Shown here in pieces: positions 5,463-10,721 of a stretch of DNA of 10,721 bases. The notes beneath the pieces were generated by a model. That model saw only the letters and a program-made list of their open reading frames with translations. It searched no databases and had not been told where the DNA came from. The DNA lies in assembly GCA_023137075.1 (NCBI GenBank), contig JAGLQA010000031.1:1-10721 (forward strand), written 5' to 3'. The stretch comes from Candidatus Aminicenantota bacterium. Lineage in GTDB: Bacteria; Acidobacteriota; Aminicenantia; UBA2199. The translations under genes were made by a program, and so were the position numbers. The stretch's first letter is position 1, and each line of letters starts with the position of its first letter.

Positions 5463-6146
5463 TTATTCTCCCTCACTGACTATTTCCGGCTCCTGTTTTT
5501 TATATCTCTCTTTTTCCTTATCGCTCACATATACCCAGACTTTGATACCGATCTGACCGTAGTCGGTAAAGGCTTCCGCAAATCCGTAGTCGATGTCTGC
5601 CTTTAATGTTTGCAGGGGAAGTTTTCCGACTAAGTACCACTCGGCGCGGGCAATTTCGGATCCACCGAGGCGGCCGGAAACCCTGACCTTGATCCCGATG
5701 GCGCCGGATCTCAACGAAGAATCAACCGCCTTCCTCATGGCTCTTCTGAAAGATATTCGTCTTTCGATTTGATAGGCGATTCCTTCCGCTATCAATTGAG
5801 CGACAATTTCAGGGTATTTTATTTCGATTACATCTATTAAAATTTTATCGGTGGTCATCTTAGTATAGTCTTTAATCAATTTTTTAATCTGCTGCACACC
5901 CGAACCACCTTTGCCGATAATAATACCGGGCCGGGCCGTATTAATCTGGACGCGGATGGTATCGGATATCCGCTTGATTTCGATTGAAGCAATGCCGGCG
6001 TGTTTGTATTTTTCTTTGATTAATTTCCTGATCCGGATGTCGGTATGAAAGAGATCAATATAGTTTTTTCCTTTGGCATACCATAAAGAAAGCCAACCTT
6101 TATTAAAGCCTAATCTAAAACCGTAAGGATGTGTTTTTTGCCCCAT
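5463..6146 (-). CDS. rpsC: 30S ribosomal protein S3
   Basis: S3 (uS3) is a small-subunit protein at the mRNA entry channel with helicase-like activity on mRNA. The product is 227 residues and begins MGQKTHPYGFRLG, the invariant S3 opening. A type-II KH domain is present with the GXXG-type loop IIGKGGSG (76-83), and the C-terminal domain contains the SGRLGGSEIARAEWY block. The frame is open a further 14 codons upstream to a TTG, but that extension lies inside rplV and lacks homology to the family. AGGAG lies five bases before the chosen ATG. The stop TAA is two bases from rplP. Confidence 0.99.
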   Translation of the reverse strand: MGQKTHPYGFRLGFNKGWLSLWYAKGKNYIDLFHTDIRIRKLIKEKYKHAGIASIEIKRISDTIRVQINTARPGIIIGKGGSGVQQIKKLIKDYTKMTTDKILIDVIEIKYPEIVAQLIAEGIAYQIERRISFRRAMRKAVDSSLRSGAIGIKVRVSGRLGGSEIARAEWYLVGKLPLQTLKADIDYGFAEAFTDYGQIGIKVWVYVSDKEKERYKKQEPEIVSEGE

Positions 6147-6499
6147 TATTTCTCCTCTCTTTCGCCTAAATGAATCGTTATATGGCAATATCTTTTTAAT
6201 ATTCTGACACCTCTTCCGCGGGGGGCAGCCCTGAATCTTTTTAAATAGGGCGCTTTATCGACATAAGCTTCCGAGACGTATAATCGATCGACATCAACAT
6301 TTGGAAATTTTACCTGGGCATTGGCGATTACCGAATCTAAGACTCCGGTTATCAATCCTGCCGCTTTCTGCTTTTTTGAAAACCTCAAAATGGTTAAGGC
6401 TTCACCGGCATCTTTTCCTCTTATTAAATCGACTACCAACCTGCTTTTCCTGGGCCCGATTTTCAGGTATTTACCTCTTGCAACTGCTATATTTCCCAT
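6146..6499 (-). CDS. rplV: 50S ribosomal protein L22
   Basis: L22 (uL22) lines the peptide exit tunnel near its constriction; its beta-hairpin is a known site of macrolide-resistance changes in other bacteria. The product has 117 residues. The signature GPRKSRLVVDLIRG (15-28) and the hairpin and C-terminal region APRGRGVRILKRYCHITI are intact, with no obvious insertion in the loop. The start is ATG with TAGGAG in the 12-base gap after rpsS. The stop TAA shares one base with the rpsC ATG in the string TAATG, a classical termination-reinitiation arrangement. Confidence 0.99.
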   Translation of the reverse strand: MGNIAVARGKYLKIGPRKSRLVVDLIRGKDAGEALTILRFSKKQKAAGLITGVLDSVIANAQVKFPNVDVDRLYVSEAYVDKAPYLKRFRAAPRGRGVRILKRYCHITIHLGEREEK

Positions 6500-6511
6500 T
6501 CGATGCTCCTA

Positions 6512-6793
6512 TTATTTTCCTTTTCCTCTTTTATCTTTTGAGGTATGACCTCTATAATTCCTGGTTAGCGAGAACTCACCTAGCTTGCAGCCAACCATAT
6601 TCTCAGAAACAAATACGGGGATAAACTTTTTTCCGTTGTGGACTGCCAGGGTTAAACCAACCATTTCAGGAATAACGGTAGACCGCCGGGACCAGGTTTT
6701 TATTACTTCTCTCTTTTGGGCATTTTTTGCAGCCAACACCTTCTTGAATAGTTTTTCTTCAATATAAACGCCTTTCTTTATCGAACGTCCCAT
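6512..6793 (-). CDS. rpsS: 30S ribosomal protein S19
   Basis: S19 (uS19) is a small-subunit head protein that contacts S13 and the A-site finger. The 93 residues are standard. The opening MGRSIKKG, the HNGKKF segment (52-57) and MVGCKLGEFSLTR (66-78) identify it without doubt. The Shine-Dalgarno AAGGAG lies in the 3' end of rplB, about 11 bases from the ATG. Its tail KDKRGKGK is short and basic, as in most bacteria. The stop TAA is 12 bases from rplV. Confidence 0.99.
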   Translation of the reverse strand: MGRSIKKGVYIEEKLFKKVLAAKNAQKREVIKTWSRRSTVIPEMVGLTLAVHNGKKFIPVFVSENMVGCKLGEFSLTRNYRGHTSKDKRGKGK

Positions 6794-6797
6794 TTGT

Positions 6798-7622
6798 TTA
6801 CTTTCTCCTTCTTACAATAAATTTCTGTGTTCTTTTATTTTTCCTGGTTCTATATCCTTTTGTTGGTTTTCCCCAGGGAGTGACCGGGATACGACCTCCC
6901 TTGGTTTTCCCTTCACCACCACCGTGGGGGTGGTCGACCGGGTTCATTACGGTTCCCCGCACATGAGGCCGTCTGCCTAACCATCTGGTTCTGCCGGCTT
7001 TCCCTATCTTGATATTACTGTGTTCCACGTTACCAATCTCGCCGACCGTGGCCCGGCAAGCGGTTAATATCTTCCGTAACTCACCGGAAGGCATCTTAAG
7101 CAGGGCATAGCGGCCTTCCTTTGCCATGAGCGTGGCGGAAGTTCCCGCACCCCTGGCTATCTGACCGCCCTTTCCGGGAGAAAATTCAATATTATGAATA
7201 ATGGTTCCAACCGGTATTCCTTTTAAGGGCAAGACATTGCCGGGGACTATTTCCGCCTCTTTATCGGTGGAAATTATTTGATTCCCCACCTGTATGCCAT
7301 TGGGGGCCAGTATATACCTGCGTTCGCCATCGGCATATTTCACTAATGCGATGCGAGCCGACCGGTTGGGATCGTATTCGATGGTTTCGATTGTGCCGGT
7401 GACATCGATTTTATTCCGTTTGAAATCGATGATACGGTATTTCCGCTTATGTCCACCGCCCCTGAACCGGAGAGTAATTCGTCCCTTGTTGTTTCTGCCG
7501 CCGGTTTGTTTTAACGAGACCAGCAATTTCTTATAAGGCTTATCGGTCGTGAGTTCATCAAAGGTAAAACCGGTTTTCCCTCTTTGGCCGGGTGTTGTCG
7601 GTTTGTATGTTTTTATGCCCAT
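6798..7622 (-). CDS. rplB: 50S ribosomal protein L2
   Basis: L2 (uL2) is the most conserved large-subunit protein, needed for subunit joining and peptidyl-transferase activity. The product is 274 residues from MGIKTYKPTTPGQRG, matching family length and beginning. The functional NPVDHPHGGGEG block falls at residues 227-238; its first His (231) corresponds approximately to E. coli His229. The frame stays open six codons further, to a TTG at 7638-7640 overlapping rplW, but that TTG has no ribosome binding site and the extension is not part of the family. The ATG start has only GAGG (7635-7638), 12 bases upstream, one of the weakest sites in the cluster, so coupling to rplW translation is likely. 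The stop TAA is four bases from rpsS. Confidence 0.98.
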   Translation of the reverse strand: MGIKTYKPTTPGQRGKTGFTFDELTTDKPYKKLLVSLKQTGGRNNKGRITLRFRGGGHKRKYRIIDFKRNKIDVTGTIETIEYDPNRSARIALVKYADGERRYILAPNGIQVGNQIISTDKEAEIVPGNVLPLKGIPVGTIIHNIEFSPGKGGQIARGAGTSATLMAKEGRYALLKMPSGELRKILTACRATVGEIGNVEHSNIKIGKAGRTRWLGRRPHVRGTVMNPVDHPHGGGEGKTKGGRIPVTPWGKPTKGYRTRKNKRTQKFIVRRRK

Positions 7623-7626
7623 AATA

Positions 7627-7923
7627 CTATACCGCCTCAAAATATTCGATCATTTTTGCATCCTTCTTCAATTTCACATAGGCTTTTTTCCAGGAAGGTC
7701 TTGTTCCCGTATACCTGCCGTATCGTTTCACTTTCCCTTTAAAATTCGCCACCCGTACCCACTCTACCTGGGTTTTGAAGAGTTCTTCAACCGCCTTCTT
7801 GATCGAAATCTTATTGGCTTCTTTGTGAACTCTGAAACAGAGCCAATGCTCCTTATCTTTTAAGTCCGTTGATTTTTCCGTGAGTAAGGGAGCAATGATG
7901 ATGTCCGTATTCTTTAAATTCAT
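7627..7923 (-). CDS. rplW: 50S ribosomal protein L23
   Basis: L23 (uL23) sits at the exit of the peptide tunnel and is the docking point for trigger factor and SRP. The product has 98 residues and opens with the family signature IIAPLLTEKS (9-18); the basic stretch VANFKGKVKRYGRYTGTRPSWKKA is also typical. The ATG overlaps the rplD stop in an ATGA quartet, and a good Shine-Dalgarno GGAGGTG is located eight bases upstream, inside rplD. The stop TAG is four bases before the preferred rplB start. Nothing is unusual in length or motif content. Confidence 0.98.
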   Translation of the reverse strand: MNLKNTDIIIAPLLTEKSTDLKDKEHWLCFRVHKEANKISIKKAVEELFKTQVEWVRVANFKGKVKRYGRYTGTRPSWKKAYVKLKKDAKMIEYFEAV

Positions 7924-8543
7924 TTTTTCAGCACCTCCACCAGTTTGTTAACCGCATCAACGGAAAACATAATATAATTATACTTTAAGGTATCATAAAC
8001 GTTAATTTCACTACAATCTATTGCTTTAATATTAGGTATATTTCTTGTGGAGAGTATCAATTTCGAATTTTCTTTTTTATCAACAATCAGAAGTTTATCA
8101 AAATTAAATTTTTTCAACGTTGACAGGGTTTCTTTGGTTCTATTTGAATCTACATCTATTTTATCGATTACCCAGATGCGCTCGTTTCTCATTTTCTCCG
8201 ATAAAACCGATTTCAACGCATTTCTCTTCGCTCTTTTTGGCATTTTATAGGAATAATCCCTGGGTTGGGGACCGAAAGTGATTCCGCCTGTCCGCCACAA
8301 GGGACTCCTGATCGAACCCATCCTGGCTCTGCCGGTTCCCTTCTGCCTCCAGAGTTTTTTTCCACTGCCCGACACTTTCCCTCTTGTTTTTGTCGCAGCG
8401 TTACCGCTTCTACGGTTCGCTCGAAAATTCTTCACCGCTTCATATATCAGGTGCTCTTTCAGGGGATAGTTAAAGATTTCCTCAGGGAGTTCCATTTCAC
8501 TGACATCGTCACTCTGAATATTCTTGATCTTTATCTTAACCAT
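7920..8543 (-). CDS. rplD: 50S ribosomal protein L4
   Basis: L4 (uL4) is a primary 23S rRNA binder whose extended loop lines the peptide exit tunnel; in some bacteria it also represses its own operon. The 207 residues are the normal size. The loop WRQKGTGRAR (65-74) and the GGITFGPQPRDY block (86-97) are conserved. The C-terminal part, from about residue 110, is less conserved and is encoded by DNA clearly richer in A and T than its neighbours (about 25% GC in 7981-8160, against about 50% in the 5' half). The Shine-Dalgarno AAAGGAG lies in the last codons of rplC, before its TAG. The stop TGA overlaps the rplW start as ATGA, four bases shared, so the two are probably translationally coupled. 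Confidence 0.98.
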   Translation of the reverse strand: MVKIKIKNIQSDDVSEMELPEEIFNYPLKEHLIYEAVKNFRANRRSGNAATKTRGKVSGSGKKLWRQKGTGRARMGSIRSPLWRTGGITFGPQPRDYSYKMPKRAKRNALKSVLSEKMRNERIWVIDKIDVDSNRTKETLSTLKKFNFDKLLIVDKKENSKLILSTRNIPNIKAIDCSEINVYDTLKYNYIMFSVDAVNKLVEVLKK

Positions 8544-8545
8544 TT

Positions 8546-9187
8546 CTATCTCCTTTTAAAGCTAAAGGAATCTTTGAAAATATATACATAGTTCCCATTA
8601 AAACCGGGAATCGCACCTTTAACTAAGAGCAGGTTTTTTTCCGTGTCAACCTTCACAACATTGAGCCCTTTGACAGCTTTCCGTTTTCCACCCATCCGGC
8701 CGGGCATCTTTTTCCCTTTTATAACTTTCCCGGGAAATGCACACATGCCGGTGGAACCGGCCCGACGATGAAACATAGAACCGTGAGTTGCCTTGCCGCC
8801 GCGGAAATTCCAACGTTTTACAACACCCTGGAAACCTTTTCCTTTAGTGATTCCGGTTATATTGACCTTTTCTTTCTCTTCAAAAATATCGACCTTAATG
8901 GAATCTCCGACATTGATATTATTTTCATCGATAAAAAATTCTTTGAGCACATTTGTAGGCGGAACTTCCGCCTTTCCGAAATGCCCTGCAATCGCTTTAT
9001 TTACTTTTTTTACCTTTTCGCCTTCAACAAAACCCAATTGGACTTTTATGTATTCGTTATGCTCTTTTATTTTTTTCTGAACAACCAGGCAGGGACCCGC
9101 TTTTATTACAGTGACAGGAATGACACCGCCTTCATCGGTAAATATCTGCGTCATCCCAACTTTTTTTCCTATTATTCCTTGAATCAT
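8546..9187 (-). CDS. rplC: 50S ribosomal protein L3
   Basis: L3 (uL3) is an early assembly protein of the large subunit whose central loop reaches toward the peptidyl-transferase centre. The product is 213 residues from the start chosen here and begins MIQGIIGKKVGMTQIF, the usual L3 opening. GITKGKGFQGVVKR (112-125), HGSMFHRRAGS (135-145) and GKVIKGKKMPGRMG (153-166) are recognisable family blocks. A longer frame opens at a GTG (9194-9196), but that codon lies inside the Shine-Dalgarno AGGTGG (9193-9198), which is correctly spaced, five bases, from the ATG at 9185-9187. The C-terminus, after the VKGAIPGFNG block, is an aromatic and basic tail unlike the common short ending. The stop TAG is two bases before rplD. 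Confidence 0.98.
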   Translation of the reverse strand: MIQGIIGKKVGMTQIFTDEGGVIPVTVIKAGPCLVVQKKIKEHNEYIKVQLGFVEGEKVKKVNKAIAGHFGKAEVPPTNVLKEFFIDENNINVGDSIKVDIFEEKEKVNITGITKGKGFQGVVKRWNFRGGKATHGSMFHRRAGSTGMCAFPGKVIKGKKMPGRMGGKRKAVKGLNVVKVDTEKNLLLVKGAIPGFNGNYVYIFKDSFSFKRR

Positions 9188-9192
9188 TTCAT

Positions 9193-9198
9193 CCACCT
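9193..9198 (-). promoter_or_regulatory. Ribosome binding site deciding the rplC start
   Basis: On the minus strand the sequence reads AGGTGG, followed by five bases and then ATG (9185-9187). The competing upstream in-frame GTG start sits within this motif and has no site of its own, so the ATG start is preferred. The assignment is inferred from spacing and from the conserved protein beginning. Confidence 0.8.
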
Positions 9199-9199
9199 T

Positions 9200-9508
9200 T
9201 TAACTTGATTTCACTTCCACCTCGACTCCGGCGGGCAAATCCATCTTCTTTAACTCCGCAATCGTATCATCATTATGTTCCAGTATCTCGATCAAACGGC
9301 AGTGGGTTCGTCTTTCAAAATGTTCCCGGGATTTTTTGTCCACATGAGGTGAACGCAGAACACAAAATCTCTCGATCCGCGTGGGAATCGGTATCGGGCC
9401 TGCTACCTGTGCCCCGGTCCGTTTCGCTTTCACAACAATTTCAGCCGAAGATTTATCAAGTATCCTGCTGTCAAATGATTTTAATTTAATCCGTATTTTT
9501 GCACTCAT
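9200..9508 (-). CDS. rpsJ: 30S ribosomal protein S10
   Basis: S10 (uS10) is a small-subunit head protein; in many bacteria it also acts with NusB in transcription antitermination. The 102 residues match the usual family length. The conserved segments GAQVAGPIPIPT (32-43) and RSPHVDKKSREHFE (52-65) are intact. The ATG start at 9506-9508 is preceded by AAGGA about five bases upstream, inside the 10-base gap after tuf. No S10 leader of the kind used for L4 autoregulation in enterobacteria fits in so short a gap, so any such control would have to act elsewhere or be absent. The gene ends in TAA 12 bases before the preferred rplC start. Confidence 0.99.
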   Translation of the reverse strand: MSAKIRIKLKSFDSRILDKSSAEIVVKAKRTGAQVAGPIPIPTRIERFCVLRSPHVDKKSREHFERRTHCRLIEILEHNDDTIAELKKMDLPAGVEVEVKSS

Positions 9509-9518
9509 CGTTTTCCTT

Positions 9519-10721
9519 TTATTTAATAATATCTGTTACGGAACCGGCACCGATGGTTCGTCCGCCTTCACGGATGGCAAACTTCAAACCTTTTTCCATT
9601 GCAATCGGGGTGATTAACTCGATGTCTAAGTTTGCATTATCTCCGGGCATGACCATCTCAACGCCTTCGGGCAGCTTCACCGATCCGGTCACATCGGTGG
9701 TCCGGAAGAAAAACTGCGGCCTGTAACCGGTCACAAAAGGTGTATGACGCCCACCTTCGTTTTTGCTCAACACGTATACCTCGGCCTTGAACACGGTGTG
9801 GGGATTAATGCTGCCAACCTTGGCCAACACCATTCCACGGTCCACTTCTTTCCGGTCCGTTCCCCGTAACAACACTCCGACGTTGTCTCCGGCCTGGCCA
9901 TCATCCAATAACTTCTTGAACATCTCGACTCCGGTTACCACTCGCTTCTTCGTATCGCTAATACCGACGATCTCAATCTCGTCTCCAACTTTCACGATGC
10001 CGCGCTCAATCCTACCGGTTACTACCGTCCCTCTGCCGCTTATGGTAAAAACATCTTCAATGGGCATTAAGAAATCCTTGTCAATGGGTCGTTCCGGCAG
10101 CTGGATATAATCATCCACCGCGTCCATCAGTTCCAATACCTTCTTGTTCCATTCGTCTTCAGGGTTACCGTCGCTCTCCATGCTCTTTAATGCGCTGCCC
10201 CTTATGATGGGGATATCGTCCCCGGGAAATTTGTATTCCGTCAGTAATTCCCGGATTTCTAATTCCACCAGGTCCAATATTTCTTCATCGTCTACCATAT
10301 CGCACTTGTTCATAAATACAACAATCGAAGGAACATTCACCTGCCGGGCCAACAAAATGTGCTCACGGGTCTGGGGCATGGGGCCGTCGGCTCCGCTGAC
10401 AACCAGGATGGCGCCATCCATCTGGGCTGCGCCGGTAATCATGTTCTTTACATAATCGGCATGCCCGGGACAGTCGATATGAGCATAGTGTCGTTTGGCG
10501 GTATCGTATTCAACGTGTGCTATCTGGATGGTGATTCCTCTTTCTTTTTCCTCAGGCGCGTTATCAATGCTCCAGAAATCCCTGTATTCCGCTTTCGATT
10601 CGGGCATCTGGCTTAGAATTTTAGTAATGGCTGCTGTTAGAGTCGTTTTGCCATGGTCAACGTGACCAATGGTACCTATGTTCAAATGGGGCTTACTCCT
10701 ATCAAATTTTTCTTTACTCAT
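9519..10721 (-). CDS. tuf: Elongation factor Tu (EF-Tu)
   Basis: This gene encodes the GTPase that carries aminoacyl-tRNA to the ribosomal A site in the cytoplasm. The 400-residue product is full length for the family. Visible GTP-binding motifs are the P-loop GHVDHGKT (residues 19-26), switch I ending in RGITI with Thr64, DCPGH (83-87) with the catalytic-type His87, and NKCD (138-141). Domain 2 carries SGRGTVVTGR, and domain 3 ends with FAIREGGRTIGAG. The ATG start occupies the last three bases of the window, so its ribosome binding site and promoter are not visible. The TAA stop lies 10 bases before rpsJ, which places tuf in the same transcript as the S10 operon. In the classical str operon it follows fusA; whether it does so here cannot be seen. 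A second tuf copy elsewhere in the genome is possible. Confidence 0.99.
   Translation of the reverse strand: MSKEKFDRSKPHLNIGTIGHVDHGKTTLTAAITKILSQMPESKAEYRDFWSIDNAPEEKERGITIQIAHVEYDTAKRHYAHIDCPGHADYVKNMITGAAQMDGAILVVSGADGPMPQTREHILLARQVNVPSIVVFMNKCDMVDDEEILDLVELEIRELLTEYKFPGDDIPIIRGSALKSMESDGNPEDEWNKKVLELMDAVDDYIQLPERPIDKDFLMPIEDVFTISGRGTVVTGRIERGIVKVGDEIEIVGISDTKKRVVTGVEMFKKLLDDGQAGDNVGVLLRGTDRKEVDRGMVLAKVGSINPHTVFKAEVYVLSKNEGGRHTPFVTGYRPQFFFRTTDVTGSVKLPEGVEMVMPGDNANLDIELITPIAMEKGLKFAIREGGRTIGAGSVTDIIK

Noticed and set aside
6147..6188. 14-codon N-terminal extension of S3 from a TTG
   Set aside because: It overlaps rplV, is not conserved in S3, and has no binding site; AGGAG serves the ATG at 6144-6146.
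8768..9208. 146-codon plus-strand frame antisense to rplC
   Set aside because: It is a shadow of rplC, with low-complexity Phe- and Tyr-rich translation, no convincing binding site, and no recognisable domain.
1..10721. A novel accessory or defence system hidden in the cluster
   Set aside because: All 23 genes match conserved ribosomal, EF-Tu or SecY families in canonical order, and there is no inserted gene, mobile element or repeat array.

Overview
The window lies inside a bacterial ribosomal-protein super-operon and is read entirely on the minus strand. In the direction of transcription, from high to low coordinate, the order is tuf, rpsJ, rplC, rplD, rplW, rplB, rpsS, rplV, rpsC, rplP, rpmC, rpsQ, rplN, rplX, rplE, rpsN, rpsH, rplF, rplR, rpsE, rpmD, rplO and the first 185 codons of secY. 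This is the canonical S10 operon joined to the spc operon, with tuf (normally the last gene of the str operon) placed only 10 bases ahead of rpsJ. No gene expected between rpsJ and secY is missing, and no foreign gene is inserted.

The source is a bacterium, shown by the bacterial forms of all proteins, the Shine-Dalgarno sites and the gene order. I cannot name the phylum. The base composition is moderate and uneven, S14 and L24 are both of the cysteine-bearing zinc type, and tuf abuts rpsJ. These fit many uncultured or thermophile-related lineages but do not decide between them.

Layout: 9519-10721 holds EF-Tu; 5050-9508 holds the S10 operon down to L16; 554-5040 holds L29 to L15; 1-557 holds the start of SecY, the protein-export channel. 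Packing is extreme. Most junctions are overlaps of 1-14 bases or gaps under 16 bases, and the ribosome binding site usually sits in the end of the preceding gene, so translational coupling is likely throughout. The only larger spacer is 66 bases between rpsH and rplF. There is no gene-free stretch over 300 bases, and I saw no terminator, RNA gene, mobile element, repeat array or CRISPR. The promoter must lie upstream of tuf, outside the window.

Several start sites were chosen here by Shine-Dalgarno position and family alignment rather than by longest reading frame (rplC, rplB, rpsC, rpmC, rplN). Three genes use non-ATG starts (rpsE GTG, rpsN GTG, secY TTG). I found no new biological system. 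The points worth a second look are the TTG start of secY embedded in the rplO stop, a possible 11-codon leader ORF with repeated SD-like motifs in the rpsH-rplF spacer, the paired zinc-type L24 and S14, and an AT-rich 3' half of rplD.
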